Assembly (NCBI GenBank): GCA_947384015.1
Contig: CANDFN010000057.1
Coordinates: forward strand, 1 to 6,739
DNA length: 6,739 nucleotides
Direction: 5' to 3'
Origin: an uncultured Clostridia bacterium
GTDB taxonomy: Bacteria; Bacillota; Clostridia; Christensenellales; UBA1242
Positions 1-6,739 of this stretch are shown here, piece after piece; the first letter of the stretch is position 1; the number at the start of each line of letters is the position of its first letter. The position numbers were made by a program, and so were the translations under genes. Under the pieces are notes generated by a model that saw only the letters and a program-made list of their open reading frames with translations, ran no database searches and was not told the DNA's origin.

Positions 1-125
1 GCCTCTACTACTGTAGCGCCTTCTGTAACAATATTTAAATCCTTAATAGCAATAGTATACCAACCAGTGTTGGTTCCACGCTCATCATCCTTATATAAAA
101 CTGCAGTGTAAACTAACTCTTTCAT
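1..125 (-). CDS. HicB-family antitoxin-like protein, N-terminal part (cut by window edge)
   Basis: The gene starts at ATG 125-123 and runs off the left edge after 41 full codons. It begins MKELVYTAVLYKDDE and continues with GWYTIAIKDLNIVTEGATVV. This is the layout of the HicB partial-RNase-H fold: a first strand with a Tyr/Ala/Val core, then a 'GWY-x-(I/V)-x-(I/F)-x-DL' strand, then '(V/C)-T-E-G-x-T-x-x-EA' leading into the first helix. HicB proteins neutralise the HicA mRNA-interferase toxin and usually repress their own operon through a C-terminal DNA-binding domain, which lies outside the window. AGGAGT at 132-137, seven bases before the ATG, supports the start. There is no room for hicA upstream, because a terminator and another gene lie at 286-640. 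Any hicA partner must be to the left; otherwise this is a solitary HicB-like protein. The family call rests on about 40 residues. Confidence 0.65.
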   Translation of the reverse strand, partial: MKELVYTAVLYKDDERGTNTGWYTIAIKDLNIVTEGATVVE

Positions 126-145
126 AAGTAAACTCCTACCAATAT

Positions 146-173
146 ATTATCACATTATTTTTCTTTTGTCCAA
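146..173 (-). promoter_or_regulatory. Probable sigma-A-type promoter of the hicB-like gene
   Basis: On the minus strand, TTGGAC (173-168) is followed after 16 bases by GATAAT (151-146), preceded by TG one base upstream (an extended -10). The predicted start of transcription falls just before the AGGAGT ribosome binding site at 132-137, giving a very short leader. A small inverted repeat, TTTGT-CCA-ACAAA (165-177), overlaps the -35 box. It is a conceivable operator for an autoregulating antitoxin, but it is short enough to be chance. Confidence 0.55.
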
Positions 174-285
174 CAAATTTAAGCAACATAAAAAATTTTT
201 ATTATTCAAAATTTTATACAACTTTGTAGTATGCGCTTATTATTTTATAGTTATTTTTGGTTATTTAAAACTAAACAATATAAAT

Positions 286-308
286 AAAAAAACTCCCACA
301 AGGGGAGT
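286..308 (-). terminator. Intrinsic terminator after the 108-aa gene
   Basis: Read on the minus strand, ACTCCC (308-303) pairs with GGGAGT (297-292) around a five-base loop. The stem runs directly into a T tract (292-286). It begins five bases past the stop codon at 314-316, so it clearly ends that transcript and separates it from the hicB-like gene. Confidence 0.85.
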
Positions 309-313
309 ATAAT

Positions 314-640
314 TTATGCAGATATTCCTGCTTCTGCAGAAGTTTCCACTTCTACTCTTCTTGATGCTTTGCTTAAATTCTTCATTGCACCTTGCAAGTC
401 GCCTTTTTTGATTTTATTTTTATAAACTGTTTCTAATAAACTTACTCTGTGTTGTCTGCCCGCGTTGAAATCTTCAATAGCTACTATCATTGCAGCCCTA
501 GTGTTAGGGTTTTTAGTAACTGCGTGTGATGCAATCCTTTTAAGTGTAACCTTACTACGAGTTTTGGTCAAAAGACTTGTGCGATATTTTGCAAAATCTA
601 ACCTAGCTTTAATTATTCTTGCTTCATATTCATTTGTCAT
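314..640 (-). CDS. Basic hypothetical protein, 108 aa, no recognised family
   Basis: I do not recognise this protein. It has no Cys, no Trp, no signal peptide and no membrane segment. By count it has 22 Lys/Arg against 10 Asp/Glu, a net charge near +12, so a nucleic-acid partner is plausible but unproven. It reads as mostly helical: an N-terminal charged stretch (about 1-20), a Lys/Arg/Thr-rich part (21-45), a central helix (about 47-75) and a short Ala/Glu/Ser tail after 'KASRRVEVE'. The start is well supported by a perfect AGGAGG (651-646) five bases before ATG 640-638. The gene has its own promoter and terminator, so it is a single-gene unit. Its size and charge recall ribosomal protein bS20, but the characteristic bS20 N-terminus and basic helix pattern are missing. 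Expression looks likely; function is open. Confidence 0.75.
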   Translation of the reverse strand: MTNEYEARIIKARLDFAKYRTSLLTKTRSKVTLKRIASHAVTKNPNTRAAMIVAIEDFNAGRQHRVSLLETVYKNKIKKGDLQGAMKNLSKASRRVEVETSAEAGISA

Positions 641-654
641 GATTGCCTCCTGTC

Positions 655-689
655 GCTATTATAATAGCACAAAATATTAAGTTTGTAAA
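655..689 (-). promoter_or_regulatory. Promoter of the 108-aa gene with a 14-bp palindrome on the -10 box
   Basis: On the minus strand, TTTACA (689-684) is followed after 17 bases by TATTAT (666-661), which runs into a second overlapping TATAAT. The predicted transcript would start only a few bases before AGGAGG (651-646), so the leader is very short. A perfect 14-bp palindrome, GCTATTATAATAGC (655-668), covers the -10 region and is a candidate repressor site. Palindromes of A and T arise easily in such AT-rich DNA, although both ends here are GC. Confidence 0.6.
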
Positions 690-977
690 TAGTTTTTTTA
701 TAAATTTTTATATAATTCTAATTATTTTTCAACCCATTAAAAACACCTATAAAATAGTATTTTTTGGCATTTTTACTATATATTGTATATATAAATATTT
801 AAATAAACAATCCAACCAAGTTATACTTATTGAGATGTATAAATGCTTAATTTTTATTTATAGCTTTTTCTATAATTGCATACATTTATTTTAGTTATTA
901 ATTTATAATTTTCTAAATATATCTTTAATAATTTTATTATATAACCTTTTACAATTTTTATAGTTTACTGTGTTTGC
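690..977. other. AT-rich intergenic stretch with no supported gene
   Basis: This is the main part of a 352-base gap between two minus-strand genes. It consists of short A/T runs and stop-rich frames on both strands. The only long open frame (plus strand, 643-894) is a Phe/Ile/Tyr/Asn-rich translation that begins inside the ribosome binding site of the opposite-strand gene and has no Shine-Dalgarno sequence. I take it to be noise. I see no RNA gene, no strong hairpin and no direct-repeat array. Confidence 0.6.
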
Positions 978-1001
978 AAAAAAGCAAAGTTATCAAACTT
1001 T
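978..1001 (-). terminator. Weak possible terminator of the deoxyribosyltransferase-like gene
   Basis: On the minus strand, AAAGTT (1001-996) and AACTTT (991-986) can form a six-pair stem with a four-base loop that spans the stop codon. GC and six T residues (983-978) follow. The stem has a single G-C pair, so it would be weak. No better terminator is visible in the AT-rich DNA downstream. Confidence 0.25.
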
Positions 1002-1451
1002 AGTTAATTTCTTAATTATTTCATCCGCTAATTGCTCCAAGGTCAACACATGTTTCTTTTTTTGTTCTAGTTTATATGTATAGTCCAAATAAAAACATTT
1101 TTCGCTTGTTTCTGGCCTACCATAAACAACTTTATCACTCCTAAGCCAGTAACCAAACTCCACATTAGTTGTTAAGCCTGGGCGCTTTGGCATATCTCTA
1201 TCAATCCAAAACGCAACTACACAACTACTTTTCATCGCCTTAATTTCCCACATTATTTGAGCTTCATAATCTAGTTTATTTGTTAGTTCGGTGTAATCTG
1301 GATTAATAATAATCCCATTAAAACCCTTGTTTTGCAAAATGCTTATTATTTGCTTGCGCCAATCCTTTTTCCTATTTTTAGGAGTTGTCCCTGCTAAAAA
1401 TACTGAATTCTTACTTTTAACTATTTTATCTTCTGGTGTTATAACTTTCAT
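993..1451 (-). CDS. Nucleoside 2-deoxyribosyltransferase-like protein
   Basis: This 152-aa soluble protein matches the 'nucleoside 2-deoxyribosyltransferase like' family (Pfam PF15891 as I recall it). Such proteins have the Rossmann-like fold of enzymes that break or exchange the N-glycosidic bond of (deoxy)nucleosides or nucleotides. Visible landmarks in order are the first strand and nucleotide loop VFLAGTTP (17-24), the conserved Trp of 'DWR' (W31), DYEAQIMWE (61-69), the strand AFWIDRD (80-86) and the signature GLTTNVEFG (92-100), whose E98 is the best candidate catalytic glutamate. Length is normal for the family. AGAGGAAA (1463-1456) ends just before ATG 1451-1449 and fixes the start; the stop is TGA. 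The gene is transcribed alone from its own promoter, behind the rpoC terminator. Relatives occur in bacteria and phages in nucleotide salvage or base-modification settings. The substrate here cannot be told from sequence. Confidence 0.85.
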   Translation of the reverse strand: MKVITPEDKIVKSKNSVFLAGTTPKNRKKDWRKQIISILQNKGFNGIIINPDYTELTNKLDYEAQIMWEIKAMKSSCVVAFWIDRDMPKRPGLTTNVEFGYWLRSDKVVYGRPETSEKCFYLDYTYKLEQKKKHVLTLEQLADEIIKKLTKV

Positions 1452-1480
1452 AGAATTTCCTCTAGTGTTAAATTTTTAAT

Positions 1481-1509
1481 ATTATAGACCTTTCTATTTA
1501 TTTTGGCAA
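1481..1509 (-). promoter_or_regulatory. Sigma-A-type promoter of the deoxyribosyltransferase-like gene
   Basis: On the minus strand, TTGCCA (1509-1504) is followed after exactly 17 bases by a consensus TATAAT (1486-1481). A start around 1474 would give a leader of about 20 bases ending in the AGAGGAAA ribosome binding site at 1463-1456. It lies downstream of the rpoC terminator, so the gene has its own transcription unit. Confidence 0.75.
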
Positions 1510-1579
1510 ATAATACAAATAAAAATTTATAAAAATGCAATACAATTAATTATTAACAACCTCTATATTATTAGGCAAC

Positions 1580-1606
1580 AAAAAAATCCCCAAATTGGGG
1601 ATTTTT
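1580..1606 (-). terminator. Strong intrinsic terminator of the rpoB-rpoC unit
   Basis: The minus strand reads AAAAATCCCC (1606-1597), a five-base loop, then GGGGATTTTT (1591-1582), a ten-pair stem with four G-C pairs at its top, and a run of seven T residues to 1580. It starts one base after the rpoC stop codon (1610-1608). The polymerase transcript therefore ends here and does not continue into ribosomal protein or elongation factor genes. The A/T flanks make the structure symmetric, so it could also work on the plus strand. Confidence 0.92.
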
Positions 1607-1607
1607 A

Positions 1608-4600
1608 TTATTCTTCTTCAACATCAGCAAAGGTAATGTCTAAGTTGTTGTTTGTAGTAGCCTCTTCGCCGACTTGTTTAGGAATTAAATTTCTGTATGC
1701 AGGAGCACCTGTTCCGGCAGGTATCATCTTACCAATGATGATATTTTCTTTTAAGCCTACTAAGTGGTCTACCTTACCTTTTAATGCAGCTTCGGTTAAT
1801 ACGTTACTACTTTCTTGGAAAGATGCTGCAGACAAGAAGCTTTCTGTAGTTAAACTTGCTTTAGTGATACCTTGAAGTTCACGTTTAGCAGTAGCAGGAA
1901 TACCTCCTTCTTGAAGAGCTTTCATATTTGCTTCTTCAAACACACGATTGTCTACTATATCTCCTGGCAATAATTCAGTATCACCAGAATTTTCAATCTT
2001 AACCTTACGTAACATTTGTTTAATAATAATTTCCAAGTGTTTTGTATTAATAGATACTGATTGAGATTTATAAACTTCAATAACTTCGTTTAGCAAATAT
2101 TCTTGAACGGCTTTAACACCACGTGTGCGTAAAACATCTCTTGGATTTAATGGACCTTCTGTTAAAGCTGTGCCTGGAGTAACGGTTTCGCCGTCTTTAA
2201 CCTTAATGGTAGAACCGAATGGAAGAATATAACTTTCTTCTGTGCTACCTTTTACTGTTACTTCATAACGCTTATCAATTTGATGGATAGAAACTTTACC
2301 ACCAATTTCAGAAATAACCGCTGCACCTTTAGGGTTACGAGCTTCAAATATTTCTTCAACCCTTGGCAAACCTGAAGTAATATCTTCAACACCTGCTGCA
2401 CCACCGCTGTGGAAGGTTCTTAACACCAATTGTGTGCCTGGTTCACCAATAGATTGTGCCGCAATAACACCAACAGCTTCACCAATATGAACGATGTCGT
2501 TTGTTGACATGTCACGACCATAACATTTAGCGCAAACGCCATTTTTAGCTTTACAACTTAAAATACTACGAATTGGAACTTTATCAAAACCTGCGTCAAC
2601 AATTTGTTGTGCCAACTCTTCTGTAATGAATGCATCTTCTGCACAAATTTGTTTTTTAGTTTTTGGATGAACTAATTCTGCTGAAGTAAATCTACCAACA
2701 ATACGATTGTATAAAGATTCTACAACAACACCATTGTTTGTAATTTCGGTAACTTCAATACCTTTAATGCTTTCGCCAAGGTTGGCAAAACAGTCATGTT
2801 CTGTAACCGTTGTATCTTGAGCAATGTCTACAAGCCTACGTGTTAAGTAACCAGAGTCTGCAGTTTTTAACGCTGTATCCATCAATTGTTTACGACTACC
2901 ACGAGCAGCACTATAATATTCTATTGCAGATAAACCACGACGGAAGTTAGATTTAATAGGAACATCACTCACTTCGCCAGAAGCCGCATCAGCACTACCA
3001 TAAATACCACTTACTTGTTTTAATAAGTCTTCACCACCACGGGCTTTAGATGTGATAATAATCTTTAAAGAGTTGAATGGATCCATCTCTTTAGATGTAA
3101 TTTTAATAACATCATCAACTGTTTTACGCCAAACTTCCATGTTTTTAGCTTTTTTATCGCGGTAGTTCATGAAACCTTGCATAAATAGAGAGTTGTTTTG
3201 TTCTGCCAATTTTTCCGCTTCGCTAACTTTTTCATCTCTTTCTTTTGCTTCGGTTAAATCAAAGATAGAAAGTGAAATTGCAGATAATGTTGAATATTTA
3301 TACCCCATATTTTTAATATTATCAATCATGGTAACTGTTGTGTTAGTGCCATGTTTACGATAACATGTTTCAATAAGGTTAGCATAATCACCTTTTTTTA
3401 CTTCTTTATCTATTTCAAATAGTAAAGCGTTTTCTTTTTTAGTTCTGTCTACAAAACCCAAGTCTTGTGGAACTATGCTGTTAAATATTATTCTACCTAA
3501 AGTAGTTTCCACTCTCGCCACAATAGGTTTGCCATTAAACACACCTTCCCTACGCAAAGTGATTTTAGCTTGTAAACTTAAATCTCCATTTTCGTAAGCA
3601 AGTTGAGCTTCGTCTTCGCTTGCAAAAGACATACCTTCGCCTTTAGCACCTGGACGAACAACTGTGATGTAGTAGTTACCCAAAATCATATCTTGAGATG
3701 GCAACATATTTGGTTGACCATCACTTGGTTTTAGGACGTTGTTAGATGCAAGTAATAACATTCTTGCTTCTGTGCGGGCTTCCACTGATAGTGGCACGTG
3801 AATACTCATTTGGTCACCGTCAAAGTCCGCGTTAAAGCCACCGCAGGCCAAAGGTGGAAGACGGATTGCCTTACCTTCTACTAGCAATGGTTCAAAGGCT
3901 TGAACACTAAGTTTGTGAAGTGTAGGCGCACGGTTTAATAACACTGGATGACCTTGAACAACTTCACTTAATATATCAAACACGATAGGAGTTTCTTTTT
4001 CTATCATGCGAGTTGCTTTTTTAAGATTGTTTGTTGCATTAAGCTCTAACAAACGTTTAATAATGAATGGACGGAACAATTCCAAAGCCATTTGTTTTGG
4101 TAAACCGCATTGATAAATTTTAAGTTCTGGGCCAACAACAATAACGCTACGACCAGAATAGTCTACACGTTTACCTAATAAGTTTTGACGGAAACGACCA
4201 TGTTTACCCTTTAATGATGCAGTTAATGATTTTAAATCGCGTTGTCTGCTACCTTGAACAGCGCGACCACGTTTACCATTATCAAATAATGCGTCTACAG
4301 ATTCTTGTAACATACGTTTTTCATTACGAACAATAATCTCTGGAGCGCCTAACTCCATTAACTTTTTAAGACGATTATTACGGTTAATTACACGACGATA
4401 TAAATCGTTTAAGTCGCTGGCTGCAAATTTACCACCATCAATTTGAACTAATGGACGTAAATCTGGTGGAATAACTGGAACTACGTCCAATATCATCCAA
4501 CTTGGTCTGTTGCCAGATTTTATAAACGCTTCTATAACTTCCAATTTTTTGGTTGCTTTTAACTTACGTTGACCTTTACTTTTGTGCATAAGTTCGGTTA

Positions 4601-5174
4601 ATTCGTCGCGTTCTTTTTCAAGATTAATATTATTTAACAATTCTTTAATTGCTTCTGCACCCATTGCAGCGCGGAAAGAATTATAACCATATTTTTCTTG
4701 AGCTTCGCGATATTCTCTATCACGAATAACTTGTTTATATGTGAAATTAGTATTGCCTGGGTCTAACACCACATAACTTACGTAGTATAAAACTTCGTCT
4801 AGTTGTTTTGTGCTTATGTCTAAAACAATGCTTAATCTACTTGGCACGCCTTTAAAGAACCAAATATGGCTTACAGGGCAAGCAAGTTCAATATGACCCA
4901 TACGTTCACGTCTAACCTTGCTTTTTGTTACTTCTACACCACATTTATCGCATACAACGCCTTTGTATCGAACACGTTTATATTTACCGCAGTGGCATTC
5001 CCAGTCCTTTTTTGGTCCAAAAATACGCTCGCAAAATAAACCATCTTTTTCTGGTTTTTGCGTGCGATAGTTAATAGTTTCTGGTTTGGTAACTTCCCCA
5101 CGAGACCAACTTCTAATCATCTCTGGTGAAGCAATACCAACGCGGATAGAGTCAAAATTGTTTAATTCAAACAT
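1608..5174 (-). CDS. rpoC: DNA-directed RNA polymerase subunit beta' (complete)
   Basis: RpoC is the largest subunit of RNA polymerase and supplies the catalytic magnesium site. At 1188 aa it is close to the B. subtilis protein and has no large trigger-loop insertion. In order: the N-terminal zinc ribbon (C60, C62, C75, C78), the lid/rudder part with [12 protein letters not shown] (332-343), the catalytic NADFDGD motif (448-454; D450, D452, D454 bind Mg2+), the F-loop (about 719-739), the bridge helix (about 750-777), the second zinc site (C795, C874, C881, C884), the trigger helices [13 protein letters not shown] (910-922, with R919 and H922), then the C-terminal clamp part ending in an acidic tail. 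ATG 5174-5172 is preceded by AGGAGA (5187-5182) seven bases upstream. The F-loop and the first half of the bridge helix are unusually divergent, as described in the findings, yet all catalytic and zinc residues are present, so the gene looks functional. It is the last gene of the unit. Confidence 0.99.
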   Translation of the reverse strand: MFELNNFDSIRVGIASPEMIRSWSRGEVTKPETINYRTQKPEKDGLFCERIFGPKKDWECHCGKYKRVRYKGVVCDKCGVEVTKSKVRRERMGHIELACPVSHIWFFKGVPSRLSIVLDISTKQLDEVLYYVSYVVLDPGNTNFTYKQVIRDREYREAQEKYGYNSFRAAMGAEAIKELLNNINLEKERDELTELMHKSKGQRKLKATKKLEVIEAFIKSGNRPSWMILDVVPVIPPDLRPLVQIDGGKFAASDLNDLYRRVINRNNRLKKLMELGAPEIIVRNEKRMLQESVDALFDNGKRGRAVQGSRQRDLKSLTASLKGKHGRFRQNLLGKRVDYSGRSVIVVGPELKIYQCGLPKQMALELFRPFIIKRLLELNATNNLKKATRMIEKETPIVFDILSEVVQGHPVLLNRAPTLHKLSVQAFEPLLVEGKAIRLPPLACGGFNADFDGDQMSIHVPLSVEARTEARMLLLASNNVLKPSDGQPNMLPSQDMILGNYYITVVRPGAKGEGMSFASEDEAQLAYENGDLSLQAKITLRREGVFNGKPIVARVETTLGRIIFNSIVPQDLGFVDRTKKENALLFEIDKEVKKGDYANLIETCYRKHGTNTTVTMIDNIKNMGYKYSTLSAISLSIFDLTEAKERDEKVSEAEKLAEQNNSLFMQGFMNYRDKKAKNMEVWRKTVDDVIKITSKEMDPFNSLKIIITSKARGGEDLLKQVSGIYGSADAASGEVSDVPIKSNFRRGLSAIEYYSAARGSRKQLMDTALKTADSGYLTRRLVDIAQDTTVTEHDCFANLGESIKGIEVTEITNNGVVVESLYNRIVGRFTSAELVHPKTKKQICAEDAFITEELAQQIVDAGFDKVPIRSILSCKAKNGVCAKCYGRDMSTNDIVHIGEAVGVIAAQSIGEPGTQLVLRTFHSGGAAGVEDITSGLPRVEEIFEARNPKGAAVISEIGGKVSIHQIDKRYEVTVKGSTEESYILPFGSTIKVKDGETVTPGTALTEGPLNPRDVLRTRGVKAVQEYLLNEVIEVYKSQSVSINTKHLEIIIKQMLRKVKIENSGDTELLPGDIVDNRVFEEANMKALQEGGIPATAKRELQGITKASLTTESFLSAASFQESSNVLTEAALKGKVDHLVGLKENIIIGKMIPAGTGAPAYRNLIPKQVGEEATTNNNLDITFADVEEE

Positions 5175-5196
5175 TGTAAATTCTCCTAAAATTTTA

Positions 5197-5388
5197 TTAC
5201 GCTGTATGTCCTATGCCATATTCTTTTCTATTTACCGATTTTATTAAATCGTTTATAAGCAAATATGTTTTTTTAGGCACGATGCAACCATCGCAATCGG
5301 CTGCATCTTTATGCCCATATTTTATTAACAATTGCTTTTCTTGTTTTGTTAATTTTACTTTAAATTCTTGTTTAGGTTTTGTTTTCAT
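5197..5388 (-). CDS. Small hypothetical protein encoded between rpoB and rpoC, 63 aa
   Basis: I do not recognise this protein. It has a Lys-rich N-terminus ([18 protein letters not shown]), a likely helix to about residue 25 ending in KYGH, a DCDGC segment with a CxxC pair (C32, C35), a likely helix [12 protein letters not shown] (41-52), and a basic tail. It has no signal peptide or membrane segment. A lone CxxC could bind metal only with partners or in a dimer, or could be redox-active. The start (ATG 5388-5386) lies eight bases past the rpoB stop and has no good Shine-Dalgarno sequence, so translation probably depends on ribosomes finishing rpoB. The stop is 22 bases before rpoC, whose ribosome binding site lies in that gap. 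It does not resemble the omega, delta or epsilon polymerase subunits as I know them. It could be a lineage-specific small protein or a fortuitous open frame in the rpoB-rpoC gap; its codon use resembles its neighbours. Confidence 0.6.
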   Translation of the reverse strand: MKTKPKQEFKVKLTKQEKQLLIKYGHKDAADCDGCIVPKKTYLLINDLIKSVNRKEYGIGHTA

Positions 5389-5396
5389 ACTAACAT

Positions 5397-6739
5397 CTAG
5401 TCGTCCAAATCGTCAAACAAATCACTTTCATCAAATGCTGTTGCATTAACATCATTTTCAAAGCCTTTTTGGATGTCATCAAATTCAAGAGTAACATCTT
5501 CAAGGGTTTGTTTATTAACAGGGGCAACTTCTGGTATTTCCTCGCCTTCTTCACTAACCTCGTTAATTGTAAGTTCGTGATTATCGGCGGTTAAAATCTT
5601 AACATCTAGGCAAAGACCTTGCATTTCCTTAACCAAAACTTTAAATGATTCTGGCATACCTGGTTCTGGAATAGGTTCGCCTTTAACAATTGCTTCGTAA
5701 GTTTTAATACGTCCTTCAACGTCGTCTGATTTAATTGTAAGCATTTCTTGCAATAATCTTGATGCACCATATGCTTCCAATGCCCAAACTTCCATTTCAC
5801 CAAAACGTTGACCACCTAGTTGACTACGTCCTCCTAGAGGTTGTTGTGTGATAAGTGCATATGTTCCTATGCCACGAGCGTGGATTTTATCGTCTACCAT
5901 GTGGTCTAGTTTTAACATATACATAACGCCCACAGTTGTGCGGTTTTCAAAAGGCAAGCCTGTGCGTCCATCATATAATTGCATTTTACCATCTTCGCTT
6001 AAATTGTTACGACGCATTAATTCTAATATGTCGCTTTCTTTAGCACCGTCAAATGGAGGTGTTGCAACTTTCCAATCTAATTGTTTAGCTGCCCAACCTA
6101 AGTGAGTTTCTAACAACTGACCCAAGTTCATACGAGAAGGAACACCTAATGGGTTAAGCACGATGTCTACCGTTTCACCATTTGCCATGTAAGGCATATC
6201 GCTTTCTGGTAAAACTACAGATATAACGCCTTTGTTACCATAACGTCCAGCAAGTTTATCACCAACTTGTAACACACGTTTTTGTGCAATATAAACTTTA
6301 ACCATTGTGTTTACGCCGGCATCAAGTTCGTCTTTATTTTTACGAGATAAGATGTCTATTCCAACAACCACACCTTCTTCGCCAAGTTTAACTTTAAGTG
6401 AAGTGTTTTTAACTTCTTTAGATTTTTCACCAAAGATAGCTTTTAATAATCTTTCTTCTGGTGTTAAATCTGTTTCACCTTTTGGTGTAACTTTACCAAC
6501 TAAGATGTCGCCTGGTTTAACTTCTGTTCCTATGCGGATTATACCGTTTTCGTCCAAGTTTTTAAGTGCTTCTTCACCAACACCTGGGATGTCACGTGTA
6601 ATTTCTTCATCGCCAAGTTTTGTAGTTCTTGCTTCTACATGAACTTGTTGAATAGATATAGATGTAAATGCATCTTCACGAACTATACGTTGGTTAACCA
6701 AGATAGCATCTTCAAAGTTGTAACCTTCCCAGTTCATGA
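5397..6739 (-). CDS. rpoB: DNA-directed RNA polymerase subunit beta, C-terminal part (5' end outside window)
   Basis: The last 446 full codons of rpoB are present; the Met at 6737-6735 is internal. It corresponds to the position just before E. coli beta N808 ('[11 protein letters not shown]' is the conserved '(P/T)W-x-GYN(F/Y)EDAI' element), so the rifampicin-binding region lies outside. Visible landmarks are the flap region (from about residue 40, with [13 protein letters not shown] and [10 protein letters not shown]), the catalytic-core segment [12 protein letters not shown] (159-170 of the fragment; K161 and K169 match E. coli K1065 and K1073), [11 protein letters not shown], the H279/K284 pair matching E. 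coli H1237/K1242, [16 protein letters not shown], and the [12 protein letters not shown] anchor that docks into beta'. An acidic tail of about 60 residues follows and ends ...DDLDD, comparable to the B. subtilis extension. Several core residues are unusual, notably Tyr for His in GRYGNKG. The stop is TAG 5399-5397. Confidence 0.99.
   Translation of the reverse strand, partial: MNWEGYNFEDAILVNQRIVREDAFTSISIQQVHVEARTTKLGDEEITRDIPGVGEEALKNLDENGIIRIGTEVKPGDILVGKVTPKGETDLTPEERLLKAIFGEKSKEVKNTSLKVKLGEEGVVVGIDILSRKNKDELDAGVNTMVKVYIAQKRVLQVGDKLAGRYGNKGVISVVLPESDMPYMANGETVDIVLNPLGVPSRMNLGQLLETHLGWAAKQLDWKVATPPFDGAKESDILELMRRNNLSEDGKMQLYDGRTGLPFENRTTVGVMYMLKLDHMVDDKIHARGIGTYALITQQPLGGRSQLGGQRFGEMEVWALEAYGASRLLQEMLTIKSDDVEGRIKTYEAIVKGEPIPEPGMPESFKVLVKEMQGLCLDVKILTADNHELTINEVSEEGEEIPEVAPVNKQTLEDVTLEFDDIQKGFENDVNATAFDESDLFDDLDD

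Noticed and set aside
314..640. Possible ribosomal protein bS20
   Set aside because: Size and charge are similar, but the conserved bS20 N-terminal (A-N-x-K-S-A-x-K-R) and the long Ala/Lys helical pattern are absent.
643..894. Plus-strand 83-codon open frame that looks hydrophobic
   Set aside because: Its start lies within the ribosome binding site region of the opposite-strand gene, it has no Shine-Dalgarno sequence, and its Phe/Ile/Tyr/Asn composition is what random AT-rich DNA gives.
973..988. Inverted repeat TTTGC-AAAAAA-GCAAA downstream of the deoxyribosyltransferase-like gene
   Set aside because: The stem is only five pairs and no T tract follows on the minus strand, so it is not a convincing terminator by itself.
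2409..2444. Leu at the trigger-helix position of E. coli beta' M932, with Val at T931
   Set aside because: Leu at this position is, as I recall, common in other bacteria (for example Bacteroidetes) and in eukaryotic Rpb1. R933 and H936 are kept. It is not notable alone.
5197..5388. Possible omega, delta or epsilon RNA polymerase subunit
   Set aside because: None of the recognisable sequence features of RpoZ, RpoE or RpoY are present; only the location suggests a polymerase link.
5213..6642. Several plus-strand and alternate-frame open frames across rpoB and the small gene
   Set aside because: They are shadows of strongly conserved minus-strand coding sequence and have no ribosome binding sites or recognisable domains.

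Overview
The window comes from a low-GC bacterium that uses the standard genetic code (UGA is a stop codon and tryptophans in the long genes are UGG). The beta' N-terminus, the absence of a large insertion in the trigger loop and the length of RpoC all look like Firmicutes, nearest to Clostridia. I cannot fix a genus. All supported genes lie on the minus strand; the plus strand appears to carry only shadow frames. Coding DNA is AT-rich, and the gaps between genes are more AT-rich still.

From right to left, in the direction of transcription, the window starts inside rpoB (the last third of the RNA polymerase beta subunit). A 63-codon gene of unknown function follows, squeezed between rpoB and rpoC. 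Then comes complete rpoC (beta', 1188 aa), whose stop codon is followed at once by a strong intrinsic terminator. This end of the block is therefore one polymerase transcription unit that stops after rpoC. The usual Firmicutes continuation (rpsL, rpsG, fusA, tuf) is absent here.

The left third is an accessory segment of three short genes that appear to be separate transcription units. One is a nucleoside 2-deoxyribosyltransferase-like enzyme with a good promoter. The second is an unrecognised, strongly basic 108-aa protein with its own promoter, Shine-Dalgarno sequence and terminator. The third is the start of a HicB-like antitoxin gene, with its promoter, cut by the left edge.

The two most interesting points concern the polymerase. 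First, the beta' F-loop and the N-terminal half of the bridge helix (the 'bridge-helix cap') differ from the usual bacterial sequence at many normally near-invariant positions. Several of these match sites where E. coli substitutions give resistance to CBR703-type inhibitors and salinamide. The beta catalytic region also carries a Tyr in place of the otherwise near-universal His of the GRHGNKG motif. Second, a small CxxC-containing gene sits between rpoB and rpoC. Its start codon overlaps the stop of a three-codon mini-ORF that begins immediately after the rpoB stop.
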